DNA from: Pseudomonadota bacterium
GTDB lineage: Bacteria; Pseudomonadota; Gammaproteobacteria; Acidiferrobacterales; UBA6901
Direction of reading: 5' to 3'
NCBI GenBank assembly: GCA_021783175.1
Contig: JAJXUF010000104.1
Location: forward strand, 1 to 11,450
DNA length: 11,450 nt
A model generated the notes under the pieces. That model made no database searches, was not told the DNA's origin, and saw nothing but the letters and a program-made list of their open reading frames with translations. Position 1 is the stretch's first letter; each line of letters opens with the position of its first letter. The position numbers and the translations under genes are program-made. Positions 1-7,797 of the stretch are shown piece by piece.

Positions 1-92
1 TCCGATTGTGATTCCGCCATGGCCACCCGTTCAGCGTCGTCGGGCCAGCATGCGAAGAACAGGCGCAATTTCTTCTCGTCAGGCTTATTCAT
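1..92 (-). CDS. thpR: RNA 2',3'-cyclic phosphodiesterase / 2'-5' RNA ligase family, 5' fragment
   Basis: An ATG on the minus strand at 92-90 opens a frame that runs without a stop to the window edge (30 codons seen). After a short charged leader (MNKPDEKK) it reads RLFFACWPDDA. This matches the first beta strand of the ThpR/LigT family, whose members usually begin RLFFALWPD or similar. Family members are small soluble enzymes (about 180 aa) of the 2H phosphoesterase superfamily that hydrolyse 2',3'-cyclic phosphate RNA ends and can ligate 2'-5' RNA in vitro. The two catalytic HxTx motifs lie outside the window and cannot be checked. A GGAG lies about 14 bases upstream of the ATG (minus strand, 107-110), which is rather far. 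The gene is divergent from the oxidoreductase, with an 88-bp gap. The family call rests on about a dozen residues. Confidence 0.72.
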   Translation of the reverse strand, partial: MNKPDEKKLRLFFACWPDDAERVAMAESQS

Positions 93-180
93 GGCGCCGA
101 TGCTAACTCCGTTATGCTTCGGGGTCGAGCAAAGACGCGGGATACTGTAGAATGCACGGCCTGTTGAACGGCAAAAAACC
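93..180. promoter_or_regulatory. Divergent intergenic region with weak candidate -10 for the oxidoreductase operon
   Basis: This 88-bp gap separates two divergent genes and so should hold both promoters. On the plus strand TAGAAT at 148-153 is a five-of-six match to the -10 consensus, 27 bases before the downstream ATG. No convincing -35 hexamer sits 16-18 bases upstream of it. No clear promoter was seen for the minus-strand gene. The exact sites are a guess. Confidence 0.3.
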
Positions 181-3100
181 ATGAGCGCACGCCTACGCGA
201 AATCCCCTACAACTACACCTCCTTCTCCGACCGCGAGATCGTATTGCGCCTACTGGGCAGCGAGGCGTGGGACATCATCAACACGCTGCGCGCCGAGCGC
301 CGCACCGGACGCTCGGCACAGATGCTGTACGAAGTGCTCGGCGACATCTGGGTGCTGACGCGCAACCCGTACCTGGAAGACGACCTGCTCTCCAACCGCA
401 AGCGGCGCGAAGCGCTGATCGGTGCGTTGCGCCATCGCCTGAATGCGATCGAAGCGCGCCGGGTGGCCACTGAAAATGCGGCCAGCACCAAGCACGATCA
501 CAACCTCAAGGTAAAGCGCCTGCTCGACATCACCCATGCGGCAGTGAACCAGTTCGCCGAGGAATTCGAGCACACGCTGCAACTGCGCAAGCGCACCCTG
601 CGCGTATTGAGTCGATACACCCGCAAGGACAACATCCAGTTCGACGGCCTGGCGCGCGTCTCTCATGTGACCGATGCGACCGACTGGCGCGTGGAATATC
701 CATTCGTGGTGCTGAACCCGGACACGGAGGAAGAGATCGCCCCGCTGGTGCGCGCCTGCATCGAGCTCGGCCTGACCCTGATCCCGCGCGGCGGCGGCAC
801 CGGCTACACCGGCGGCGCGATCCCGCTCACCAAACTTTCCGCCGTCATCAACACCGAAAAGCTCGATGCGCTGTCCCCGGTCGAACATCTGACGCTGCCA
901 GGATTGTCCGCACCCTGCGCCACCATCCAGTGCGGCGCGGGTGTGGTGACCCGTCGAGTGATGGAGGCGGCGGAAGCCGGCAAGCTGGTGTTCGCGGTCG
1001 ACCCGACGTCGGCGGACGCATCGTGCATCGGCGGCAACGTGTCGATGAACGCGGGCGGCAAGAAAGCCGTGCTGTGGGGCACGGCGCTGGACAACCTGGC
1101 TTCGTGGAAGATGGTCACTCCCGACGGCTTGTGGATGTTCATCGAGCGGCTCGACCACAACCTCGGCAAGATTCATGATGCGGAATCCGCACGTTTCCGC
1201 ATCTCGCGTTTCGAGGCGGACGGCAAGACGCCTCATGCCGCACCGGAGATACTGACCATTCCCGGCAGTTCGTTCCGCAAGGCCGGGCTGGGCAAGGATG
1301 TCACCGACAAGTTCCTCTCCGGCCTGCCCGGCATACAGAAGGAAGGCTGCGACGGCATCATCACCTCGGCGCGTTTCATCCTGCACCGCGAGCACAAGTT
1401 CACGCGCACCGTGTGCCTGGAATTCTTCGGCCAGGTGCACGAGGCGGTGCCCGCCATCGTCGAGATCACCTCGATGTTCAACAGCCGCAGCGCTTCGTCT
1501 GCACCGATCTTCCTGGCCGGCCTGGAGCACCTGGACGAGCGCTATCTGAAAGCCGTGGGTTATGCCACCAAGGCCAAGCGTACAGGGCGTCCGAAGATGG
1601 TGCTGATCGCGGACGTGGTCAGCGACGACGAGCGCGCGGTCGGCGAGGCCGCTTCCGAGATCGTGCGCATGGCCAACCTGCGCCACGGCGAAGGTTTCAT
1701 CGCCGTCACCGCCGAAGCTCGCAAGAAATTCTGGCTGGACCGCGCGCGCACCGCCGCGATCGCGAAGCACACCAACGCGTTCAAGATCAACGAGGACGTG
1801 GTGATCCCGTTGCCGCGCATGGGCGACTATTGCGACGGCGTGGAGCGCATCAACATCGAGCTGTCGCTCGGCAACAAGATCAAGCTGCTGGATGCGCTGG
1901 ATGAGTTCTTCGCGGGTGAGTTGCCCCTGCGCTACCAGGACGACGCGCAACTGGGGGACGCCGAGCTGCTGGGCAGCCGCCCGCAGATTGCACATCAATT
2001 GCTCGCCGATGTCCGGGCCCGCTGGAAATGGTTGCTGCAGAATCTGGACGCGCCGCTGTCGACCTGCCCGTTCGCGCCGGACGATGCTCAGGATGCAGTC
2101 ACGGTATTCGATGCGGTACAGCGCCACCTGCTGCGCGCCTCATGGAAACGCGAGCTGCGCGAACCGCTGCGCCAAGCCTTTGGCGGCAGCACTTTCCTGC
2201 CCATCCTTGAGCAATGCACTGCGATCCACCAGCGCATACTGAAGAGCCGCGTGTTCATTGCACTGCACATGCACGCGGGCGACGGCAACGTGCACACCAA
2301 TATTCCGGTCAACTCCGACGATTACGAGATGCTGCAGCAGGCCTACGGCGCGGTGGACCGCATCATGCATCTGGCGAAGGCGCTGGGGGGCGTGATCTCC
2401 GGCGAGCACGGCATCGGCATCACCAAGTTCGACTTCCTCGAACAGAACGAGGTTGCACCCTTCGTCGCGTACAAGCAAAAGGTCGACCCGAACGGCCACT
2501 TCAACAAGGGCAAGCTGTTGCCGGGCAGCAACCTGGAACATGCCTACACGCCCAGCTTCAACCTGATGGAGCTGGAGAGCCTGATCCTGGAAAAGAGCGA
2601 ACTGGGGAAGATCTCCGATTCGATCAAGGATTGCCTGCGCTGCGGCAAGTGCAAGCCGGTATGCACGACGCACGTGCCGCGCGCCAATCTGCTCTACTCG
2701 CCGCGCAACAAGATCCTCGCCACCTCGCTTTTGATCGAGGCCTTCCTGTACGAAGAACAGACCCGGCGCGGCGTTTCCATCGCGCACTTCGACGAATTCA
2801 ACGACGTGGCCGATCACTGCACCGTCTGCCACAAGTGCCTCAAGCCTTGCCCGGTCGACATCGACTTTGGCGACGTGTCGGTCGCGATGCGCAATTTCCT
2901 GCACAAACAGGGCAAGAAAAAGTTCAACCCGGCCACCGCGGCGTCCATGCTGTACCTGAACAGCACCGACCCGCTCACGATCAAGATCATGCGCAAGGTG
3001 ATGATCGAGTGGTCGTACAAGGCACAGCGCATCGGCTACCGCATCGCCAAGCATCTGGGCCTGTTCCGCCAGCAAGTGGCCCATCCGCCCGCCACCGTCG

Positions 3101-4038
3101 GCAAGCCGGCCATCCCGGCCAAGTTGATCCACTTCATCAACAAGCCGATGCCGGGCGGATTGCCCAAGAAGACCTCGCGCGCCCTGCTCGACATCGAGGA
3201 CAACACCATCGTGCCGGTGATCCGCAACCCGCGCAAAGTGAATGAAGATACCGAAGCCGTATTCTATTTTCCCGGCTGCGGATCGGAACGCCTGTTCGGG
3301 CAGGTCGGCCTGGCGACGCAGGCGATGTTGTACGAGATCGGCACGATCACGGTGCTGCCGCCGGGATATCTGTGCTGCGGCTACCCGCAGACGGCTGCCG
3401 GGCAGGAAGACAAGGGCAGCCAGATCACTACCGACAACCGCGTGCTGTTCCACCGCGTGGCAAACACGCTGAACTATCTCGACATCAAGACGGTGATCGT
3501 GTCCTGCGGCACCTGCATGGACCAGTTGCTGAAATACCAGTTCGAAAAGATATTCCCCGGCTGCCGCCTGCTCGACATCCACGAATACTTGCTGGAAAAA
3601 GGCGTAAAGTTGCAGGGGGTACAAGGTACGCGCTACATGTATCATGACCCGTGCCACTCGCCGATGAAGACCTACGCGCCGCTCAAGGTAGTAAACGAAC
3701 TGATGGCGACCCCCGTCGCGCTGAACGACCGCTGCTGCGGCGAGGCGGGCACCTTCGGCCTGAGCGTGCCGCAGATCGCCACGCAGGTGCGCTTCCGCAA
3801 GGAAGAAGAGATGCGCAAAGGATCGGATGCGTTGCGTTCAGACGGCTTTACGGGTGAGGTGAAGATACTGACCTCGTGCCCGGCGTGCCAGCAGGGCTTG
3901 AGCCGCTACGCGGACGATGCCGGCACGACGACCGACTATATCGTGGTGGAGATGGCGAAGCATCTGCTGGGGGCCAGCTGGCTGGAAGATTATGTGGCGA
4001 ATGCCAACAACGGTGGAATCGAACGCGTGCTGTTATAG
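181..4038 (+). CDS. DUF3683 / FAD-linked oxidase / 4Fe-4S / double CCG-domain fusion oxidoreductase
   Basis: A 1285-aa soluble flavo-iron-sulfur protein combining what GlcD and GlcF (or Dld and GlpC) do as separate subunits. An N-terminal DUF3683 region (about 1-130, opening [16 protein letters not shown]) leads into a PCMH-type FAD-binding domain (about 172-330) with the pyrophosphate loop [11 protein letters not shown] at 202-212. The FAD-oxidase C-terminal domain has [12 protein letters not shown] (696-707) and the [10 protein letters not shown] motif (740-749). Two 4Fe-4S motifs follow: C818, C821, C824, C828 and C880, C883, C886, C890 followed by Pro. Two CCG domains complete it: C1033, C1065-C1066-G, C1109, C1112 and C1158, C1185-C1186-G, C1233, C1236. 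All cluster ligands look intact. The family predicts oxidation of a 2-hydroxy acid (D-lactate, glycolate or similar) with electrons passed through Fe-S clusters, probably to a membrane quinone acceptor; the substrate cannot be read from sequence. The ATG at 181 starts exactly at the family N-terminus although no Shine-Dalgarno is visible (A-rich CAAAAAACC before it). It is the first gene of a two-gene operon. Confidence 0.93.
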   Translation: MSARLREIPYNYTSFSDREIVLRLLGSEAWDIINTLRAERRTGRSAQMLYEVLGDIWVLTRNPYLEDDLLSNRKRREALIGALRHRLNAIEARRVATENAASTKHDHNLKVKRLLDITHAAVNQFAEEFEHTLQLRKRTLRVLSRYTRKDNIQFDGLARVSHVTDATDWRVEYPFVVLNPDTEEEIAPLVRACIELGLTLIPRGGGTGYTGGAIPLTKLSAVINTEKLDALSPVEHLTLPGLSAPCATIQCGAGVVTRRVMEAAEAGKLVFAVDPTSADASCIGGNVSMNAGGKKAVLWGTALDNLASWKMVTPDGLWMFIERLDHNLGKIHDAESARFRISRFEADGKTPHAAPEILTIPGSSFRKAGLGKDVTDKFLSGLPGIQKEGCDGIITSARFILHREHKFTRTVCLEFFGQVHEAVPAIVEITSMFNSRSASSAPIFLAGLEHLDERYLKAVGYATKAKRTGRPKMVLIADVVSDDERAVGEAASEIVRMANLRHGEGFIAVTAEARKKFWLDRARTAAIAKHTNAFKINEDVVIPLPRMGDYCDGVERINIELSLGNKIKLLDALDEFFAGELPLRYQDDAQLGDAELLGSRPQIAHQLLADVRARWKWLLQNLDAPLSTCPFAPDDAQDAVTVFDAVQRHLLRASWKRELREPLRQAFGGSTFLPILEQCTAIHQRILKSRVFIALHMHAGDGNVHTNIPVNSDDYEMLQQAYGAVDRIMHLAKALGGVISGEHGIGITKFDFLEQNEVAPFVAYKQKVDPNGHFNKGKLLPGSNLEHAYTPSFNLMELESLILEKSELGKISDSIKDCLRCGKCKPVCTTHVPRANLLYSPRNKILATSLLIEAFLYEEQTRRGVSIAHFDEFNDVADHCTVCHKCLKPCPVDIDFGDVSVAMRNFLHKQGKKKFNPATAASMLYLNSTDPLTIKIMRKVMIEWSYKAQRIGYRIAKHLGLFRQQVAHPPATVGKPAIPAKLIHFINKPMPGGLPKKTSRALLDIEDNTIVPVIRNPRKVNEDTEAVFYFPGCGSERLFGQVGLATQAMLYEIGTITVLPPGYLCCGYPQTAAGQEDKGSQITTDNRVLFHRVANTLNYLDIKTVIVSCGTCMDQLLKYQFEKIFPGCRLLDIHEYLLEKGVKLQGVQGTRYMYHDPCHSPMKTYAPLKVVNELMATPVALNDRCCGEAGTFGLSVPQIATQVRFRKEEEMRKGSDALRSDGFTGEVKILTSCPACQQGLSRYADDAGTTTDYIVVEMAKHLLGASWLEDYVANANNGGIERVLL

Positions 4039-4046
4039 GAGTTGAG

Positions 4047-5663
4047 ATGCTGCCTCTGGAACCGACCGACGACCTCGCCAACCCCGCCTTCAAGGATGAG
4101 GATTCATGCACCAGGTGGTTGAGCCAGTTCCAGCTGACCAACCTGAGCCTGGCGCACGGCACGCTGCGCGCCCAGTTGGATGAACTCAACCGCTTCCCCA
4201 TGCGCGGCAGGGAACGCCTGAAGACGCTCGAAGCGTTGCGCGAGACCGTGAATATCGTCCAGGACGATTTCTCAAAAAGACTGTTCGGAAAAAAACTGCC
4301 GCTCACCGACGAAGATTTCACCACCCTCGTCGCCATCACCAGCTTGTGGCAAAGCATGCTCAACGGCTACCTGCGCTGCCTGCAATCCTGGGATGCAGGA
4401 GACACCACACTCGCATCCGATGCTGCGCTGATATCCCACCGCTGCCTGCTGTACGGCGGATTGCAGCTCGGGGAGTTCCTGCGGGCGGGATGCGAGCCGG
4501 ACGGGCAATCCTGGCAACGCTTCCACATGATCTATGCGCATATCGAGGAGCAGGGACTCCAGCAGACGCCTGTCGCCGACAAATTCAACCGCGCCGGCCG
4601 AAACGTCACCTGCCTCATGCTCTACGTCAAGACGCTGTTGCTGCATCGCGCGCGTCTGCTCGGCCTGACACGCGCCCAATGGCAAATCGCGGATCGCTGG
4701 CTGGACTATTGGGGAGACACGTTCACGGTCGAGCCGAATTGCAGCATGACCAGGGAAGATGCCCCACCGCTGGCAGTCGATCTGGCCGGGACGCGCGGGC
4801 TGGTTCCGATACATCGTGCCACCGACGCCCCCGGCATGCGCTTTCTGGCCATGGTTCCCTTGTCCAAACTGATCCGGGTAAAGACCATCCTGCTGCAGCA
4901 AGGGCAGGCCCCGCGGCAAAATGAACTCGGGGACGAACTGAGTAGCAATGAATGCATCGAGCTCCTGAACCGCCTGCATTCCTGCTGGTGCGAACAGCGC
5001 GCCGAATCGCTGGTGGACGAGCCGCGCGATGCGCCCGTTTTGGAGATGTGCTTCGGCCTGGAAAACATCTACGCGCATATCTCGCGCAAGCCCTTCAAGG
5101 CCCCGAACATCGTCGGCATCGCGGACAAGGAAATACAGAAGCAGATCGAGACCTTCGGCCGCGTGCTGGACCAGACCGATCGCCACAACCTGCTGGAAGT
5201 CGGGTTCCTGTCCGAGCCGTGGCTGGTGGAAGACGACGGGCTGCTGCAAGGGCGCCTGCTGCGCAAATTGAATACCGGCGAACGGCTGGGCATGAACCAG
5301 ATCGTCTGCGTGCACAACCCCGAAACGAGAGCCTACAAGGTGGGCGTGATCTCGCTGGTCAGCGTTGCGCGCAGCGGACAACTCTATATCGGCGTGCGCT
5401 ACCTGCCGGGCAGCCCGCAAGCGATGATCATGCGCGGCACTTCCTGGGGCAATCTCGTTTCCGGTGCGGCGGCAGCGCTGATGCTGCCGGAGATGCCCAG
5501 GCTGCGCATCCCGGCCAGCATTGTGCTCCCGCGCGACTGGTTCCAGGCCGGACGCCGTATCGATCTCACCTTGAAGGACAACCAAAAGCTGAGCGTGATA
5601 CTGGGCTTCAGCGTGGACAAAGGAAACGACTTCGAACGTGTCAGTTTCGCCCCGGCGGCTTAG
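4047..5663 (+). CDS. Conserved hypothetical protein with degenerate PilZ-like C-terminal region
   Basis: A 538-aa, apparently cytosolic protein with no signal peptide or membrane segment. The ATG at 4047 is chosen over upstream starts because AGGAG (4037-4041) lies 5 bases before it and longer starts would lie inside the oxidoreductase gene. The first ~350 residues are mainly helical in appearance (many Leu/Arg/Gln-rich stretches) and I do not recognise them. Residues about 390-465 resemble the beta-barrel part of PilZ domains: EPWLVEDDGLLQGRLLRK, then GERLGMNQIVCV, then YKVGVISLVSV and QLYIGVRYLPG. The canonical c-di-GMP ligands (RxxxR and D/NxSxxG) are not present in recognisable form; VEDDGLLQG stands where the second motif would be. 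The gene follows the oxidoreductase by 8 bp, so it is cotranscribed and may regulate or act with it. Its 3' end overlaps phoR by 4 bp on the opposite strand. Coding status is certain; the PilZ assignment is an inference from pattern. Confidence 0.88.
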   Translation: MLPLEPTDDLANPAFKDEDSCTRWLSQFQLTNLSLAHGTLRAQLDELNRFPMRGRERLKTLEALRETVNIVQDDFSKRLFGKKLPLTDEDFTTLVAITSLWQSMLNGYLRCLQSWDAGDTTLASDAALISHRCLLYGGLQLGEFLRAGCEPDGQSWQRFHMIYAHIEEQGLQQTPVADKFNRAGRNVTCLMLYVKTLLLHRARLLGLTRAQWQIADRWLDYWGDTFTVEPNCSMTREDAPPLAVDLAGTRGLVPIHRATDAPGMRFLAMVPLSKLIRVKTILLQQGQAPRQNELGDELSSNECIELLNRLHSCWCEQRAESLVDEPRDAPVLEMCFGLENIYAHISRKPFKAPNIVGIADKEIQKQIETFGRVLDQTDRHNLLEVGFLSEPWLVEDDGLLQGRLLRKLNTGERLGMNQIVCVHNPETRAYKVGVISLVSVARSGQLYIGVRYLPGSPQAMIMRGTSWGNLVSGAAAALMLPEMPRLRIPASIVLPRDWFQAGRRIDLTLKDNQKLSVILGFSVDKGNDFERVSFAPAA

Positions 5664-5689
5664 CTTATCGCGGTCGGGTCGTCCGCCGG
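5652..5689. repeat. Inverted repeat spanning the convergent stop codons
   Basis: CCGGCGG (5652-5658) and CCGCCGG (5683-5689) are perfect inverted copies, 7 bp each, separated by 24 bases that contain both stop codons (TAG plus strand 5661-5663, TAA minus strand 5662-5660). The stem is entirely GC. Neither strand has a T-run after the stem, so it does not meet the intrinsic terminator pattern. It could still form an RNA hairpin at the end of either message, or be chance in GC-rich DNA. Confidence 0.3.
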
Positions 5690-6982
5690 TATCCGCCTCT
5701 TCGCCGGAAAGACAATGCTGAAGGTGCTGCCCTTGCCTTCTTCGCTGGCGATATTGAGCTGCGCCTGATGACGAAGGGCGATGTGCTTGACGATAGCCAG
5801 GCCCAGGCCGGTACCGCCCGTCTCGCGCGAACGGCTGCGATCCACGCGATAAAACCGTTCGGTCAGGCGCGATATGTGCTGTTGCGCAATACCGATCCCG
5901 CTGTCTCTGACGCAGAACACCGTATGGCCGTCGGGCTGCTCGTACCAGCGCAAAAAAATGTCGCCGCCGGGTGGAGTGTAACGGATGGCATTCGTGACCA
6001 GATTGCCGAAGGCGCTGTGCAATTCGCTGATGCTGCCGCTGAGTTTTGATGCGCTCTCTATCTCAAGTTTGAGCTGATGCTGCGCATTGCTCAGCGCACG
6101 CCCTTCCTCAAGCAGGGTATTCATCAGGCCCGGTACATCGACTTTCTCTTCGTGCAATATGTTCTGTTCGTTCTCCAGCCGAGACAGGGTCAGCAGATCG
6201 TTCACCAGATTCTCCATTCGTTTGGTCTGGTCGCCCATCAGATGCAGGGCGCGTCTGGCCATATCGTTCTCAAGACTCGGCATATCCTGCATCGTCTCGA
6301 CGAAGCCGTTGACCACGGTCAGGGGGGTGCGCAATTCATGCGAAACGTTGGCAACGAAATCGCGGCGCATGGTCTCGATGCGTTCCAGATGGGTGATATC
6401 GCGGCTGATGAGCAGGCGCTTGCTGCTGCCGTAGGCAATCAGCTTGATCGAGAGTACAAGGTCGTCATGCCGCATGCCGCGCAATACCAGCGGTTCGGCG
6501 AAACTGTTTTGCGCAAGGTATTGCACGAATTCAGGTTGGCGCGCGAGGTAGGTGATCTGCTGCCCGACGTCGCGCTCTCCATCCAGACCGAAATGATGCT
6601 CCGCCTGCGGGTTGCACCATTCGACCCGATCTCCCTCGCCGAGGATCACCACTCCCTCCGGCAGGGCCGAAGTGGCCTGTTCCATCTGCAGCAGCGCGGC
6701 GGCATGTTGCTCGCGCTCGTTGCGGCGACGCTTGGTCAGCTTGTTCAGTTGCGAGAAGGCGTCCAACCACAGGCCGGTGCCGTCCGGCACTGACCGCGTA
6801 TCCGGGTCGGCCAGCCAGCGGTTGAAGGCAGCGAGGTTGCGCAAATGCGAAAAATACTGGAGGGCCATGCCGATGCCAAAAACCAGCGCAGCGGGCAAGG
6901 CCCCCGCCGTCACCCACAGGAACAGGGCGATCAGGGACAGGTAAACCGGATAAATGAAAGCGCGCCGCCAGAATTCGCTCAC
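5660..6982 (-). CDS. phoR: Phosphate regulon sensor histidine kinase PhoR
   Basis: A 440-aa membrane kinase that senses phosphate status with the Pst/PhoU complex and phosphorylates or dephosphorylates PhoB. Two hydrophobic helices (about 10-26 and 29-44) form the short membrane anchor typical of PhoR, with no large periplasmic domain. A linker (45-100) leads to a PAS domain (about 100-198; LPEGVVILGEGDRVEWCNPQ). The HisKA domain has the H-box VSHELRTPLTVVNGF with phospho-acceptor His215. The ATPase domain shows the N-box NLVTNAIRYTPPGG (327-340), G1 box DSGIGI (360-365), F-box RFYRVD (376-381) and G2 box GGTGLGLAIVKH (389-400), all intact. The start is GTG (6982-6980), supported by GAGG at 6993-6990, 7 bases upstream. 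It lies 50 bp downstream of phoB on the same strand, the usual phoB-phoR order. The stop overlaps the convergent gene by 4 bp. Confidence 0.95.
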   Translation of the reverse strand: MSEFWRRAFIYPVYLSLIALFLWVTAGALPAALVFGIGMALQYFSHLRNLAAFNRWLADPDTRSVPDGTGLWLDAFSQLNKLTKRRRNEREQHAAALLQMEQATSALPEGVVILGEGDRVEWCNPQAEHHFGLDGERDVGQQITYLARQPEFVQYLAQNSFAEPLVLRGMRHDDLVLSIKLIAYGSSKRLLISRDITHLERIETMRRDFVANVSHELRTPLTVVNGFVETMQDMPSLENDMARRALHLMGDQTKRMENLVNDLLTLSRLENEQNILHEEKVDVPGLMNTLLEEGRALSNAQHQLKLEIESASKLSGSISELHSAFGNLVTNAIRYTPPGGDIFLRWYEQPDGHTVFCVRDSGIGIAQQHISRLTERFYRVDRSRSRETGGTGLGLAIVKHIALRHQAQLNIASEEGKGSTFSIVFPAKRRIPADDPTAIS

Positions 6983-7010
6983 TATCGAACCTCAGGAATT
7001 GACTGGCGGC

Positions 7011-7016
7011 ATTATA
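7011..7016 (-). promoter_or_regulatory. Candidate -10 element between phoB and phoR
   Basis: The minus strand reads TATAAT, a perfect -10 hexamer, in the 50-bp gap between the phoB stop and the phoR GTG start, 28 bases before that start. No -35-like hexamer is found at 16-18 bp spacing (AGGAAT, GGAATA and GAATAG occur there) and there is no TGn extension. It could give weak phoR transcription independent of the Pho box, or be chance. Confidence 0.25.
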
Positions 7017-7032
7017 CGGGTTGAGGCAAGCG

Positions 7033-7722
7033 CTATTCCTTGGAAAAACGATACCCGCTGCCGCGCACCGTCTGGACCAGGCCGTCCAGGCCGGAGGGTT
7101 CCAGCGCCTGGCGCAGGCGGCGGATATGGACATCCACGGTACGTTCCTCGACGAACACATGGTCGCCCCACACCTGGTCGAGCAGTTGGGCGCGACTGTA
7201 TACGCGTTCGACGTGGGTCATGAAGAAGTGCAAGAGCCGGAACTCTGTCGGTCCGAGATCGACGATCTGGCCGTTGGCGCTGACACGATGCGTGGTCGGC
7301 GAGAGCTCGACCCCTTCCACCCGGACCGTCTCTTCGCTCATTTGCGGTGCGCGGCGGCGCAACACGGCACGGATGCGCGCCATGAGTTCGCGCGGCGAGA
7401 ATGGCTTGGTGATGTAGTCGTCGGCCCCCGATTCCAGCCCGGATATCTTGTCGCGCTCGTCGGTGCGGGCAGTGAGCATGATGATGGGGATGTCCCGCGT
7501 GCGCTGGTCTGCGCGCAAACGCCGCGCCAGCTCGACGCCGGAAGTGCCGGGCAGCATCCAGTCGAGCAGGATGAGGTCCGGCAGCGCGCGGTTGATCTCG
7601 GCCGAGGCACCGGGCACATCATAGGCCTGGATGGCGCGGAAGCCGCATTGCGCCACGTTGAATGCCAGCAGCTCCTGGATCGCCGGTTCGTCTTCCACTA
7701 TCAGTATGTTCGCGGTTGTCAT
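7033..7722 (-). CDS. phoB: Phosphate regulon response regulator PhoB
   Basis: A 229-aa OmpR/PhoB-class response regulator, full length for the family. The receiver domain (1-120) has the acidic pocket E10-D11, phospho-acceptor Asp54 in LLDWMLPG, Thr84 in IIMLTART and Lys106 in [10 protein letters not shown]. The C-terminal winged-helix DNA-binding domain (about 130-229) includes [15 protein letters not shown], the recognition-helix region [17 protein letters not shown] and the wing [12 protein letters not shown]. When phosphorylated by PhoR it binds Pho boxes and activates phosphate-starvation genes. The ATG at 7722-7720 has GGAG (7731-7728) 5 bases upstream. A three-repeat Pho box lies 40 bp upstream, so the operon is predicted to be activated by PhoB itself. 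The PhoB name rather than another OmpR-type regulator is supported by the following phoR and the Pho box. Confidence 0.95.
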   Translation of the reverse strand: MTTANILIVEDEPAIQELLAFNVAQCGFRAIQAYDVPGASAEINRALPDLILLDWMLPGTSGVELARRLRADQRTRDIPIIMLTARTDERDKISGLESGADDYITKPFSPRELMARIRAVLRRRAPQMSEETVRVEGVELSPTTHRVSANGQIVDLGPTEFRLLHFFMTHVERVYSRAQLLDQVWGDHVFVEERTVDVHIRRLRQALEPSGLDGLVQTVRGSGYRFSKE

Positions 7723-7762
7723 CTTTTCTCCATCGGTTTCATGTCGCCTGGCTTGCGATGGT

Positions 7763-7791
7763 ATGAAAGAATTATGACAATAACATGACAG
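7763..7791 (-). promoter_or_regulatory. Pho box (three 11-bp direct repeats) upstream of phoB
   Basis: Read on the minus strand from 7791 downwards, the sequence has CTGTCAT (7791-7785), spacer GTTA, TTGTCAT (7780-7774), spacer AATT, CTTTCAT (7769-7763). These are 7-bp half sites at an exact 11-bp period with AT-rich 4-bp spacers, which is the known PhoB-binding arrangement (consensus half site CTGTCAT). The first two match best and the third has a T for G change. The box ends 40 bp before the phoB ATG and begins 6 bp after the symporter stop. TACCAT, 10 bp after the second repeat, may be the -10. It predicts PhoB autoactivation of phoBR under low phosphate. Confidence 0.9.
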
Positions 7792-7797
7792 TCGTGA

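Noticed and set aside
250..2127. 625-codon open frame on the minus strand
   Set aside because: It lies opposite the clearly conserved FAD domain; its translation is Arg/His/Ala/Gln-rich with no recognisable domain, a usual by-product of GC-rich codon use.
2140..3657. 505-codon open frame on the minus strand
   Set aside because: It is antisense to the Fe-S and CCG domains of the oxidoreductase, lacks family-like sequence and is explained by codon bias.
3876..4046. Upstream extension of the 538-aa gene
   Set aside because: The extra 57 codons lie in another frame of the oxidoreductase C-terminus, while ATG 4047 has AGGAG at proper spacing.
4272..5585. 437-codon open frame on the minus strand
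   Set aside because: It is antisense to the PilZ-like gene, which has a good ribosome binding site and operon context; the antisense translation shows no domain.
6077..6793. 238-codon plus-strand frame
   Set aside because: Antisense to the intact HisKA and PAS regions of phoR; Gln/His/Arg-rich shadow translation.
7021..7788. 255-codon plus-strand frame
   Set aside because: Antisense to the complete phoB and its Pho box; no domain seen.
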